Shown: piece by piece, positions 11,401 to 26,400 of the stretch
Layout of the letters: each line of letters opens with the position of its first letter
Numbering within the stretch: the first letter of the stretch is position 1
Origin: Actinernus sp. WN-2022
Taxonomy: Eukaryota; Cnidaria; Anthozoa; Actiniaria; Actinernidae
Length of the DNA: 64,000 bases
Assembly: GCA_030867875.1 (NCBI GenBank)
Contig: JAOWCC010000577.1
Location: 144,452,344 to 144,516,343 of the forward strand
Direction of reading: 5' to 3'
Position numbers and translations under genes: made by a program
Notes under the pieces: generated by a model
Told to the model about the DNA's origin: nothing
The model's input: the letters and a program-made list of their open reading frames with translations, nothing else
Database searches by the model: none

Positions 11401-14400
11401 AAGTTGAGAAGCTTTGTGGTGATATAAACTACAATACAATAAAATTACACTTCCCACGAAGTTCGTGGCACCCTTGTTGTGTGAAAAAAACAGACAATCA
11501 GTCTCCATGGTTGAAAGCACATGTTAACAGAGAATCTTTGTATCCAAAAAGCTGGCTTCTTCAATTGAAAACATACGTAATTACTTCAACAAATTCTGAA
11601 GGATTGACAGATCTGAGTAGAAACTACAGGATTATTAAGCTAAAGTTTATCAGACCAAAGCATTTCTTGTACTAGTCATTTTAAACACACAAATGGCCAT
11701 GCTAGCGAAGCGAGACTTGAGAAGCTTATTCGGAAACGTTTCTTGTTCTAGTTATTTTAAATACACAAAATTAATGGCCATGCTAGCGAAGCGAGATTTG
11801 AGAAGCTTATTCTGAAGCGTTTCTTGTTCTAGTCTTCTTCTTCTTCCAGTTTGACTCACCTCCTTCACTATTATTATAATGAAGATTATTGCAGTGCTAG
11901 TGAGTGCGACTTGAAAAGTTTATTCCGAAGCGTTTCTTGTACTAGTCATTTTAAACACACAAATGGCCATGCTAGCGAAGCAAGATTTGAGAAACTTATT
12001 CCGAATATTCATTTTTAACACACACATGGCCATGCTAGCGAAGCGAGACTTGAGAAGCTTATTCCGAAGCATTTCTTGTTCTAGTCAGTTTTAACACACA
12101 AATGGCCATGAAGTGCCATTTTAAAGGAAATATCCCGGGATATTTCCCCAATTAGCATTGTAATAATTTCGAACAGTACCATATATTAAGTGGCCGCGGT
12201 CATGTCCAGCCATGGACGCAGAATAATTTGACAGCGGCTTACCGCGGTCGTTGTACGTGGTAAAGCCGCGGTAAATGCATCAATAATTTCAGCCGGTACT
12301 GTAGATATTGAATAACAATGGACCTAGCAAGGATCCTTGTAGCACTCCATTCTTTACAGTTCTCCACTCAGAGTAAACACCATCCAGGCTAATGCACTGT
12401 TGTCTTTTTTCCTAAGCCCTTTTTGGAACAGCTGGTTTCTGTTTATTAGCAGGATGGCCAAAGTTACAAGTTTGGATAATACACAAGGTGTCATATATGA
12501 GGGAACATTTTATTTCTAAGGTCTTTTGTGTCTAAAGAGCACACATCTTGAACACTCACCTGTGCAGCCTTTTGATCACTTCACTTGGCAGTTTGAACAA
12601 CAGCTTTTGTAATTTTGCCTGAAAGAAACATTGTTTAGAATAAATTTATGCTGTTAAAGTCACATAAATGTATAATCTACAATGTATGAACTACAATTGT
12701 GGTCAAAAGGACTTGGGACACTTATTAACACGTTGTATGCTGTCTCAACAAACAATACCCGATTCTCTAAATTTTCTACGATTTATCAAGGTTGTGATGT
12801 CATGACTTTGACAATTAAAAAAACAATATTCATTGTGTGTATGTTGGGGGGGGGGGGGGGGGGGGGGAGAGAAGGAGGGTACAAAAATATAAAAAAATTT
12901 TTTTTTATAAGTGTCCCAGCCCTTTTGACTAGGATTGTAGCTACAGCTGTAAAAAAACAACTTTGGCTTTACTCACAGTATAACGTCCAAAGTTGGATGG
13001 ATGGTAGAAGGATTCCAATGCCTTAAACATTCTGGTAATGTGCTCTTGTGTGGTACTTTCCCCACCCTGGGATAAAGAGGAAAAATTGGGAACAAAAGTA
13101 TAACATACATAACTTCAAAAGATATGACTACTCACTTAATACAAATAAGTTATTCATATCAATTATCAGATACAGGGCTTCTGATAGGGTGCAAAAAAGG
13201 CCAATTGTGCTGCATTTTCAGGGCAGATGGTGCAGCAAAAAGGACCTATAATGTGGACAATTAAGCTTTTTTTAGTTAACTTAACCTTGGTTTACAACGT
13301 TTCTGAACAAGTAAATTGCTTTTTTCTGACTATTAGGCAAATGTAACATAAAATAATTATAAAACATCAGAGTAGCAGGGTAATTACTGTATATTTCATC
13401 ATGTATCAGCTACACTTCACAGTGCCCACTTCAAGCATAAGCTTCAGTGTCTTCTACCAACATTGTTTAAGGAATAGCCTCATGTATAAGCCACACCACA
13501 AAATACAGAAGAAGAACCTTTTGTTTGAGTTCATAAACACTAGTACTTGAAGCAAAATTTCTTCAGAATTTCAACTTCTCCCAACTACGAATATGGCATA
13601 CATCCCAGCCACTTTTTGGACAAATTTGATAGGAAATATAGGAAAATATAGGATTTTTTTCCAAAATATAGGCACTTTATAGGAGCTAAAATAGCTTTCA
13701 AACTATAAATAGTAAACAATAAACACACAATTTTTAAAACATGTGAACTTTTAATGTGAGGAAAGAATTTTGCTTTTGTTAATTCACAAGAAAAATGCTA
13801 AAAAGTGCAAAATATAAATGTATCACTCAGCATACATCCTATTTATAGGAAATATAGGAGGATTTCTTGAAATATAGGCTCTTTATAGGATCCTATACAG
13901 GATCCTATACAAATTATAGGATATATAGGAAATATAGGAGGTCTGGGATGCCTGATATGGTTACAACTTGCCTTGTCATTTCCTGTGCATATTTTAACCT
14001 GCAGTCTTTAATTCACTCAATAATTATTCTGCTTTTATTCCCCAATTAACTAACAACATTTTCAAGGAACGTCATTCCTTTAATTGCAAGACAAAACTAT
14101 ACAAGTAGAAGTCTGTGTTCATCACCTTAGATTTTCATTAAAAAAATTACTAGTACCAATCCCTTACATGCAAAATTGTGAGGAATGCCTGGTTGTTGAT
14201 TTGTTTAGTGTCAGAGTGAGCAGCTAGCTAGTGTGTTGTGGAAAGTACATAAGCTTAATCACATTTAAATATTCTGAAAATTCTAATATATATTATAAGT
14301 TTGATAAGGGTTTTTGCTATATTTCTTTCAAATTAAATAATTTCTTCACTGATTATGCAAAAATTGCTGAATTACGTGATCAGATACGATTTGAGACTGA

Positions 14401-17400
14401 TTGTGTGAAATTGCACCAGTACATAATACCAGAAGCCCTGAAGAGAAGATACAAAGAAAACTTACACTTCATGATTAGTAACAATGTATCAAGGACAAGT
14501 ATGGTGTGATATTACCTTTATTTATTTTTTCTCCCAAGCCTGAAATGATTGCAAGCCAAATCAAACCATACAATCATGTTTTATACATTGCAGTTGCAGC
14601 ATTTAAGTATCTATGGCATTCTAAAGACCAACAGATGGGATATCCATCCCATCCCATTGATCCATTCTATCCCATAGATCCATCCCATGGCTCCATCCCA
14701 TCTATCCAACCCATCCAAACCCATGGCTCCATCCCATCTATCCATCCCAACTATTCATCCCATCCAATCCCATGGATCCATCCCATCTATCAAACACATC
14801 CAATCCCATGGATCCATCCCATCCCATCTATCCAACCCATCCAATCCCATGCATCCAACCCATCCAATCCCATGCATCCATCCCATCCCATGGATCCCAT
14901 CCCATCCCATGGATCCATCCCATCTATCCAACCCATCCCATGGATCCATCCCATCCCATCTGTCCAACCCATCCAATGCCATGAATCCATCCCATCCAAT
15001 TGATCCATCCAATAGATAAATCTCATAGATCAATTCCATCCCATCAATATATCCCATCCCATTTCAATCTATCCAACCCATCCAATCCCATGGATCCATC
15101 CCATGGATCCAATCCCATCCAACCCATCTATCCATCCCATGGATCCCTCCCATCCCATGGATCCATCCCATCCCATCTATCCAACCCATCCAATGCCATG
15201 AATCCATCTATCCAACCCATCCAAACCCATGGCTCCATTCCATCTATCCATCCCAACTATCCAATATATCAATATATCCCATCCCATGGATGCATCCCAT
15301 CCCATGGATCAATCCCATCCCATTGATCCATCCCTTCCCATCTGTCCAACCCATCCAATCCCATGGATCCATCCCATCTATCCAACCCATCCAATTCCAT
15401 GGATCCATCCCATCCCATCGATCCAACCCATCCAATGCCATGAATCCATCTATCCAACCCATCCAATTCCATGGATCCATCCCATCCAATCCCATGGATC
15501 CATCCCATCCCATGGATCCATCCCATCCCATGGATCCATCCCATCCCATGGATCCATCCCATCCCATCTATATTATTTCCAACCAATCCCTCCCATCCAA
15601 TCCCATCTGTCCAACCCATCCAATCCCATCGATCCATCCCATCCCATCTATATTATTTCCAACCAATCCCATGGATCCATCCATCCAACCCATCCCACGG
15701 ATCCATCCCATCCAATACCATGAATCCATCCCATCCCATGGATCCAAGCCCAATCCATGGATCCATCCCATTTCATCTATCCAACCCATCCAATCCTATG
15801 GATCCAACCCATCCCATGGATCCCTCCCATCCCATCTATCCAACCCATCCAATGTCATGAATCCATCCCATCTATCCAACCCATCCAAACCCATGGCTCC
15901 ATTCCATCTATCCATCCCAACTATCCAATATATCAATATATCCGATCCCATGGATCCAATCTCATCCCATTGATCCATCCCATTTCATCTATCCAACCCA
16001 TCCAATCCCATGGATCCAACCCATCCCATGGATCCCTCCCATCCCATCTATCCAACCCATCCAATGTCATGAATCCATCCCATCCCATCTATCCAACCCA
16101 TCCAAACCCATGGCTCCATTCCATCTATCCATCCCAACTATCCAATATATCAATATATGCGATCCCATGGATCCATCCCATCCCATGGATCCAATCTCAT
16201 CCCATTGATCCATCCCATTTCATCTATCCAACCCATCCAATCCCATGGATCCAACCCATCCCATGGATCCCTCCCATCCCATCTATCCAACCCATCCAAT
16301 GTCATGAATCCATCCCAACGCATCTATCCAACCCATCCAAACCCATGGCTCCATTCCATCTATCCATCCCAACTATCCAATATATCAATATATCCGATCC
16401 CATGGATCCAATCCCATCCCATTGATCCATCCCATTTCATCTATCCAATTCATCCAATCCCATGGATCCAATCCCATCCCATCTATCCAACCCATCCCAT
16501 GGATCCATCCCATCCCATCTATCCAAGGCCACGAAACCATCCCATCCATCCAACAAATCGATCCATCCCATCCCATGGATCCATCCCATCTATCCAACCC
16601 ATCCCATGGATCCAACCCATCCAATGGATCCATCCCATCCCATCTATCCAAGGCCACGAAACCATCCCATCCATCCAACAAATCGATCCATCCCATCCCA
16701 TGGATCCATCCCATCTATCCAACCCATCCCATGGATCCAACCCATCCAATGCCATGAATCCATCCCATCCTATGGATCCAATCCCATTATGTCCAACCCA
16801 TCCAATCCCATGGATCCATACCATCTATCCAACCCATCCAATCCCATGGATCCATCCCATCTATATTATTTCCAACCAATCCCATGGATCCATCCATCCA
16901 ACCCATGGATCCATCCCATCCCATCTATCCAACCCATCCCATGGATCCATTCCATCCAATACCATGAATCCATCCCATCCCATGGATCCAATCCCATTCC
17001 ATGGATCCATCCCATCCCATCTGTCCAACCATCCAATCCCATGGATCCCATCCCATCCCATGGATCCAATCCCATCCCATGAATCCCATCCCATCTATCC
17101 AACCCATCCCATGGATCCACCCCATCCCATCTATCCAACCCCACCATGGATAATGTATAACTTTATTGTTTAACCACAATAGCTAGGTTCTGTAATTTTT
17201 TTTAAAATAACTGGTTTTCAAGTAGGTCTCAGAGTACCTTACCGCAGTTATCCCATACAGTGGAGCAGTAATCTAAGTGGGGTAAGGCAATGGAATTATA
17301 CACTTCGATCAATGCCTTACCAGGAATATATGGCAGTATGCGGTGGATTACCTTTAATGCGTTAGATACTTTCTTAACTATTTTATCAATATGATGGCTG

Positions 17401-20400
17401 CAGTTAAGTTTATCGTCTATTGTAACACCCAGTGACTTCTTGCAAGTGACTCTTTTAACGTTATCGCCAAATATAGTGATAACTAGTCATGTACAATTCC
17501 CACCAAGCGCGGAGCTGAACCAAGCAGCATATATTCCGTTTTAGAGGTATTGGTGTGAAGGCGGTTTGCTTTTAACCACTTATCAATACTATTGAACTAT
17601 TGAGTTCTTTGTTCAGCTTGGTTTAAATTTCTTGTGAGGTTGACCCAGTTAATGTTATATTGGTGTCATCAGCATACATATTAGGGATTGACTGGGAAAG
17701 ACAGTTTGAAAAGTCATTAATATATAAAATAAACAGGAGCAACACAAGTACCAAGCCATGACCAACTCCATGGGTTATTAGTCTAGGTTTTGATGTCGCT
17801 CCACTAATATAACAATGCTGATAATGATTTGATAGATAAGATTTGAACCACAAGAGAGGAGATCCTCAACCCCATAAGAAGAAAGCTTTCTAATCAATAT
17901 ATTATGGTCCACGGTATCAAACGCTTTCTTTAGGTCCACAAATAAAACACCATTTAACAGACCATCATCAATGTTTGTAAGCCAGAGGTCTCCAGCTTTA
18001 AGCAAGGCTGTTAGTGTGGAATGCCTGTCTCAAGCCAGATTGGTTTGAGATCAGAAGATCATTCTCCATTTGGTAGCTATAAAGTTGATCAAAAACGATC
18101 GTCTAAAATATTCTAGAAATGACATGTGAAATTGAAATTGGTCGATAATTTGAAGGATTGTTGCATTGATCCGCCTTATAAATAGGGGAAATCCCAGTGT
18201 TGATAGATTTATTATATATATAAGTCAGAGAACAGGAAATAACAGGTTATGCTATCTTAAGTAGTTTACCCGAAATTTTATCAGGTGCAGTTGACTTGCA
18301 CAGAGGAAATGGTAGACCCTTGATTCGGGGATGTATTCAAACTCGAAACTAGTTGAGTCTAGATATTTCTCAGGTGGCTGGATGTCCATTTCATTTGTGG
18401 ACCCCACTACGGAAAAATGCTCATTAAACGCATCTGCAATTTCTTTAGGATCTGAGATGTTAACCTCATTAACACGGAGTTCTTTAATTGATGTCTAACT
18501 CCTGGATTTTCCTTGTAACTGATTTATCGCCTTCCAGGTATCTTTAACATTCCCCGAAGTTTGATCTAATTTGGCTGTAAAATAACCTCTTTTTGCCTTA
18601 ACTCAGCATTAACAGCACTTCTCAATTATTTATAGGCGGCCCATGTATACACAGGTCCAGATCTTACTGCCAATTTCTTAGTCTGTTTCTGTTTGACATG
18701 AGTTTTTCAAGCCGACAGACAGCCATGGCTGGTAAGATTACTGATGTGCTTGGTTCGATATGGAGCATGATGCCCAACTACATCCATAAAAAAAAAAAAG
18801 ATTAACCATATGTCATTTGGATTTCCATATTGGAAAATTAAATTCCAGGGTATCCTGTTTAAGTCATTTAGAAAAGCTACTTCGCCAAATTTCCTAAAAT
18901 CCCTTGACTCAATGAATTTCAGGGTACATGTACCTCTAGAAGGACGAAACCTCCTTATTGCAAAGACTACATGTAGGTTATGATCACTGATATTTATGTC
19001 AAATGTGCCATAACTAATTATCATATCAGGATTGTTTGTAATGATGTGGTCAATCAAGGTTGCCAAATTTTCGATGATTCGAGTAGGCTGTTTGATTAAC
19101 TGGGTATATTGATAAGCATAATATAGGAATGACAGTGTAGCAGTTTGGTTATTTGGATTAGTCTGTAACAGATCGCATTTAAAACCACCCAAAATGATTG
19201 ACTATTTTTCTGTAGAGTCAAGAAATTGAAGAAACTTCTCAAAAAGTGACACACTATTTAGCAGGAGAATCAGGTGGTTTATACCAAATGCTAACTAGAA
19301 AAGGTTTGTTGAATGGTTTTGAGATTTCAACACAAAGTAATCCAAGAACTCCCACTGAAAATTCGCATTTAGAGACATTTACATTATTTTAATAAGCAGG
19401 ACAACTCCATCACCATGCCGATTTCTGTCATTTCTAAGTATGGTATAACCACTAACATTGATCTCGTCATCAGAGATACATGTAGACTCATCAAGCCTAG
19501 TTTCATTCAGTGCTAGGACATCAAATGAATGTTCATGGAGAACTATCCGAAGCTCATCGATATGCTTTGGTAAACTCGTAATATTTAGATGCCCTACCTT
19601 AAAACCTTTAAAGGAGAGCTCTGTGTCATGGTGAGGGACACACCTTTATGTTCAGGGCCAGAACAAAATTATTTTCAGTGATTTTCATATAAACCGACAA
19701 CCCTAGCACATGTGTGGGATGGATGAAATCATCTATATTATTATTGACTAATAAATCCAATATGATCCAACCCCATCCCATGCATCCATCCCATCTATCC
19801 AACCCATCTAATCCCATGGATCCAATCCCATCTATCCAACCCATCCCATGGATCCAACCTATCCCATCGATCCAACCAATCCAATCCCATCAAACTAACC
19901 CATTCCATCCCATCGATCCATCCCATCCAATGGATCCAACCCATCCCATCAATGCAACTCCTATCCCATCCCATCCTATCTCATCTTATCTTATCAATCC
20001 AAACCATCCCATCCCATCCCATGGATCCATCCCATCCCATGATCCATCTCATAGATCATCCCATCCCATTGAGCCATGCCATCCAACCATCCATCCATCC
20101 AGAGATTTGATTACATGATGGGTGATTTTTGTGAAGCAAATTGCAGCGAAATGTAAGTCACTTGACAGCTACATACATGTATGGTACTGCAGAATGGTTG
20201 CAAACTGATGCACCCACTTCAGGTGCTGAAGAGTGATATGGCAGTGCTACAGGTATATCGATCCATCCCATCTTGTGGATCCATGCCATATCATCACATC
20301 CAGACATTTGATTACACAATGGGCGATTTTTGTGTGGCACACTGCATTGGCAGCTACAGATGGCAGTGCAGAATGGTGCACACCACTTCCCATCCCACTA

Positions 20401-23400
20401 CATCAGTCAATCCCATCCCATGGATCCATCTCATAGATCCAACCAATCTATCTGTATACATGTATGTCCTCTGTAACCTAAGTATCAGGCCCTTGGGGAG
20501 GGGAGAGAAGGGAAAGAAAGAAAAGAGGGCCTGACACAAATACCTTCACTGGCTCATGTTCAACATCCAGAATCTGGATGTTGCGCTGATTGGATAAAAA
20601 ACAAAAGACTCAAAACCGAATGTGAACGTGAGCTTCACGGCCGTGAACACTGCACTAGCGAACTGAAATCTCTCTTTTACTGACGATTTAAATGGATTTC
20701 ATAAAAGCATTGGAAGCCGCTTAACAGTTCTTACCAAATATCATTCTTAAGCCTGCACAAAAACTGTCTTGAAGGCATGTTTTTAGAAAGAAACTGGATG
20801 TCCTGTGGAGTGTTGTCGGCAGGAATTTTATTCCGATCTTCTCACAGTTCTGGAAACCGAACAACAGGAGAAACAAATATTGTCACCGTACGTCATTGTA
20901 GCCGTCAGTCAGGTCAGTTCACTGAAGCTGATAAAAACACAGCAAGTTGAAGAAGGTTCGGCTTGCAGCGAGGGAACTTTTTCACATTCAAAACAAAACA
21001 AAACAATTCCGACTCAAAACCTTCGAGAGAATTATAGGCTTATTATCCCTTGAAGGAACAACAGAACTCTGTGTTAGTCGTAGCACAAAACAGAAGAAAT
21101 ATAAATACCATATTAAAGTCCAAAATTTTCTTTACAGAGATCGAAAAATCCGGCCAACACTTCAAAACTCGTGATAACAGTTATGTTAATCTCCGAAAAC
21201 CGGAAATAAATTTCATTGGTTAAAAAGTGATGGCTCGATGACGTATGCTTGGGAGGTGGAAGGCCTTTCTCAATGGGTCTGTGTCAGGCTCTCTTTCCTT
21301 TTCTCTACCCCGTCTTCTCTTCTTGAGAGTCTGATACTCAGGTTATGTCCTCTGTGGCTTCTTGGACAGCACAGAGATTTGATAACACAATGGGTGATTT
21401 TTGTGCAGCACATTGCAGCGAAATGGCAGTCACATGACAGCTACAGATGGCACTGCAGAATGGTTGCAAACTGATGCACATCTGCTGGAAAGCGATATGG
21501 AAGTGCTTTGCAACATGATTTACCACTACCAAAGAGCTACACAAATGCTCCAGTTTAGCTGCATTTCTGTCATGCAGCAGTTTGAAAGTGATCGAGCAGC
21601 GCTGCATATGAGTGCATGTATAATATTTGATTTTTAAATACAGATGCTTGAACACATTATTGAATGTTTCATATGTATTCCTAGTAAACATGATAATTAC
21701 ACAGTTAGGCAGTTTGGTTTGGGATAACTGAATGCTCAAAAAGTTCTCTCACCATTGTGTTGACAATCCAGATGACAAAGGAGCGAAGCACTGAACTGTA
21801 GTCATATGATGGGTACCATCCAGGCCGGCTGTTACCAATGGGAAGGCTGAAGGTTCTTAACAATCGGGTGAATATCTTTAAGATAATGTGCAGATTGTAC
21901 AATATTAATGTACATTACAAGATCTAACTCAACACCTTTTTTTGATTAAAAAAGGTATTTGCCATATTGTACATCACATATACATGTACCAAGGAAAAAC
22001 AATCACATCTCCAGCAATAAGAAAACACAAATTAGGAGCTTTTTCAATGCTGGGGACAACGAGTCAAAACTAATTTATTCCCTGTTCCTGACATCACAAA
22101 TTACTTAAATGTGACTGTCTGTACTTAGTATACCATATTTGACCACATACATGTACATGTATATGCTGCTCCCTATGTATAAGCCACATCTCCAGTTTAG
22201 GCTTATAAATGCTCTAACCTTGAGATCAAATTGAGAATTTAAGGAAATAACCTGCTCATAAGCAGCACCCCAACTTAAAGACCCTGTGTCCGAGCCCATG
22301 GTGCTTTGCACGCGCAAATCATTTTCGCAGGCTACGAAAATCAGAAAGTTATGTGACTCCCGAATCTTTCGAAATCCATCCCTAGTTTGGGCCATCGTGT
22401 AATTATTTATAGGTATATATGCTTAACTGACTTTCTTTTATCTTAACATTTGTATATATACTTTTTTAAATGAAAACTTTAGTTCAAATATTTCTTCGAA
22501 CCCGGTCTAGAGTGGCGAGTAGAGGAATGCCGGAGAAAGGACAGAGACAGCGAGGCGAAGTGACTCAACAAATAATCCTTCAGCAGTCCACATTTTACTT
22601 TCTCTAGGTCTACAAGAGAACACTTGTGGTTCAAATGGACTACTACGTGAGTTTCCCGGGGATTTGATGCACTAAGGGACCGGCGGGCTTCGTTGGAAAT
22701 ACAAAACACAAAGCAACCACTTCTGGTATCAAGAACATTCGTAATTATAATTTCGTACGGCTAAGCTCCACTGAGGTGTTACGACTTATCTGTATCTGTA
22801 TATGTTTTGCATTTTTATTAACAGAGAAAGCAATGTCCTTAACCTTTTTTTTTTCATCTTCCAGTACATGTACATGTATGTCCAGAAAGTCTTGCTACCA
22901 AAACTACGATCTTCCGAGTTCAGCTGTTACTTCGCTGTGAGTTTGACTCGAGTACGAGTACGACATTTCATTTTGCACTCAAAAATATCATTCGCAAGGA
23001 AAGTAGAGATCTTCAAATACAGCTAAGCAATACTGGAGACATGAAAACAAGGTAACAAGAGTATGTGTTTGCTTGTAGAGTTGTGAAAAGTCGCACTCGT
23101 AAATCGAATTAGAATCTAAAGACAGAACAACTGGCTTCCTGCCGAGTACTGTTCAAATCATATTCGAAGCATCCGGGGGAAATTTGTGGGCTCGATTGGG
23201 TTTTTAATACGGTAGAAATTATAAAAGTCGTTATCCAAAGTGTATGTGTACTTCTTTTATGAAACTTATAAACAATCGAGAGCATTTTAGTTCGCCTAAA
23301 AGCTGGCCTTTAATTTATGTGGCCGTTGATAAACAAACTAATCATAACATTGGCGCAAAGCACCATGGGCTCAGACACAGGGTCTTTAAACGAAATAATA

Positions 23401-26400
23401 TTGAAGAACCATTTTACTTTACTTGTGATTACACTACAACTTAGATATAGACATAGACCTTTACCGAGTTTTATAGAAACTACATAAAATTATTCATCAA
23501 GTAAAAAAATCATTAGTCTACTGGTCTTAAGTCAAATTTTGGGTGTGCAACATACCGTTGGAATATAAGATGTCCAGTCAATATAACCAATATTGTCTTT
23601 TGCCAGTCTACTGAACAACTTTAGGCAATCCTAGAAGAAGTGAAACAAATTAGTGAATTTATATCAACAGTTGCAACTCACCAAACACGAACAGTCTGTA
23701 ACTGAAAACTCATAGGGCCACATTGTTAAAAAGTTAATCTTAGATGGCATCTTGTTGTGGTGTTCAAAACAATAAACAGATCATTTTGCTGTATAGCCTG
23801 GATAAAAACTCTGAAAAGACGCAAATTCTCAAAAAAAGTATCCCAACACAGTTGACCCTGATTATATGGAAACATGGAAAATATTTTATGTTTTATTTTC
23901 CTATACACATTTTTTAAAACACTTTGTACAAAAAACGGAAATCACTTGTTTAATTTAATTATCAAAACATAAATTATCCTTAACAGCTCAAGGGAGTACA
24001 CATTTCTATTAACATTTCTATAGTCACAAATTAAAGAAACAGCATTTTCTGTGGATTTTTTTTATAGATACTCTACCTCTTCCCATTTGGATGCATTTGT
24101 ACAGGTTTGCCAGATTCCTGTGATCTCCTCAAACCACAGCCTGAAGACAACAAGGGGTGCACATGCAGCAGGTAAAATATGTTACTCCTACATTTTGTGT
24201 ACTCACCATTTATTGTAATTTTCTAATTATGTACATGTATGTAAGGGAAGCCTGGACACCCATAAGCCTCACAGTTTCTTGTTCAGGCTTCTTTGCTACT
24301 GATTTCAAATGTATTACATTTCCAAATAATTTCTAAACTGTATATTGTGGCAAACAATATACAATAGGTACTTAAAGTGCATATAAGCCCTGGCCAGTTA
24401 TGCTTTTTTTTGACAGCTTAGACCTTAAAAGGTATGGAAAAAAATTCCGATTTTTTATAATAAAAATGTTTTCATAATTTTTTTAGCGACTAAACTTCCA
24501 AATGTAGAATAATTTCCGCGCACGTTCAGGGACTGGGATTAGAATAAAACGTGACGTCATCACCAGAACTCGTATCTTCACGGGTATAAAGCATTGGCTT
24601 ATTTGCAAAATAATTGAAAAGATAACCAAGAAAGATGATAATATCACACTAAACGTTTCGGAGAGCTTTATTCGGCAAGTCATTAATGCAATGACGCATC
24701 GAGCGTGTAATGTTGATGACGTCAAAACTAGACCCAGTGCCAATTTTGTAAAGCGCTCTTGTGCGCTTGATTTTCGTCCATAGGCAACCCAAGACACGTT
24801 TTTGGGGTACTTTGAATGGCCAATACACCATAACAAATAAATCAAACCAACTTTTTATTCCGGAATCCTTCATCTACGGCCTCTAGTCTCTTCGTAAGAA
24901 ATATAATTAGCCAGGGCTTATATGCACTTTAAGGTTACTGGATACCTTCAAAAGTGATTTCTGCAAAAATGTGTTTACGTGGGCGCTCGGCAAATAAAAT
25001 ATGGGAACCTATATATCAGTGGAAAGGTTGATAACTGAAGAATGCCAGTAAAAAGTTATTTTCTACGGAATTACTCTAGATTTAAAACTACAGTCACTTT
25101 AACCCGATGTTGAAGACGTTTATAAATGTGAATTACCAGCGCCTGTTTTTTTTACTTACGAAGTAATTACACTTGTGTCAAGTTAAACGGTCATTGATCT
25201 TCAAAAGCGTGTGTCCGATTTTTGATATCTATTTTCTATGCAAAATTATTGCAGCTTAAAGTCGAGTCATTGATTATTCTTGCCAAGGCATCATGCTTGG
25301 ACCGATATCTTTAAAACTAAAAACAAATCAGAAAAAAGCACACAGGCTTTTGGAGATTAGTTATCGTAGAATCACTGGACGAAATTTCAAAAAATTTCGG
25401 TAAATTCTTATATGCAATCAATTCACTTGAAGACTGCAGAAATGTTGAAAAATTGTAGCCGAGAAATCGACATTAGAAGTTCAGCAAACATACAGTACAT
25501 GTATCACACCACTTAGAGCAGCTTTCCGGACTCAACACCCATTCTCCAATCAGAACAAGGAAGAGACTTCCTGCCAATGTTGATTTCCGATCAAAGGTAT
25601 ACATGTATGCAGTGCATCTATAGCTGGCTTGTTTACAAAAAGGTGAACCATCAGACTTTACGTTTCCATCTACAGTACTGGGAAAAAAGATTTCAACGAG
25701 GTGAAGTGAAATTTCACTTGCAAAAGTGATATATCCCCTAAAAGGCACGTCACCAAAAGGGAAATTTCACATGAAGTGATATTTCACATCATCTGAAGTG
25801 ACTTTCTTGGTGTTTATCTTTCCCAGCGCACACTAAAAAGAGCGAACTGCTGAGAAAGCAACATTACAGATAAGACGGACTTAACTTCATCGTATCATAG
25901 CCGCCTTTAGTAATAAAATCCGAGGCTTTGCGAAGTTTTCAATGCGCTAGAAGTTGAATTATGGGAACGCTGCAGGCTGCTCTAAATTCACCGCTAACTC
26001 GTTGCACAAGAACAATGCGAGAAGCCGCTTTAACGAAATAGTCATTTTCAAAGTTCTTCGTAACATCGCATCATAGCCGCCTTTAGATTTAAAATCTATG
26101 CATCTCGACCTTTAAAATGCTGTTTTGCGAGGTTTTTATTGCGCTAGAAGTTGAATTATTGGGAACGCAGTCTGCTCTAAATTCACCGCTAACTCGTTGC
26201 ACAAGAACAATGCACAACGCGAGAAGCCGCTTTAACGAAATAGTCATTTTCAAAGTTCTTCGTAACATCGCATCATAGCCGCCTTTAGATATAAAATGTA
26301 TGCATCTCGAGCTTTAAAATGCTATGTTTTGCGAGGTTTTCAATGCACTAGAAGTTGAATTAATGAAAACGCAGGCTGCTCTAAATTCACCGCTAACTCT

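Noticed and set aside
12845..12868. Poly-G run as telomere-like or functional G-tract
   Set aside because: A simple homopolymer with no GGGTTA-type repeat; length may be a sequencing artefact.
14506..17173. Long open frames (up to 338 codons) on both strands with Pro/Ser/His/Ile/Met repeats
   Set aside because: They are a by-product of CCCAT/GGATCC satellite words that contain few stop codons. Several frames are open at once and there is no splice or start context.
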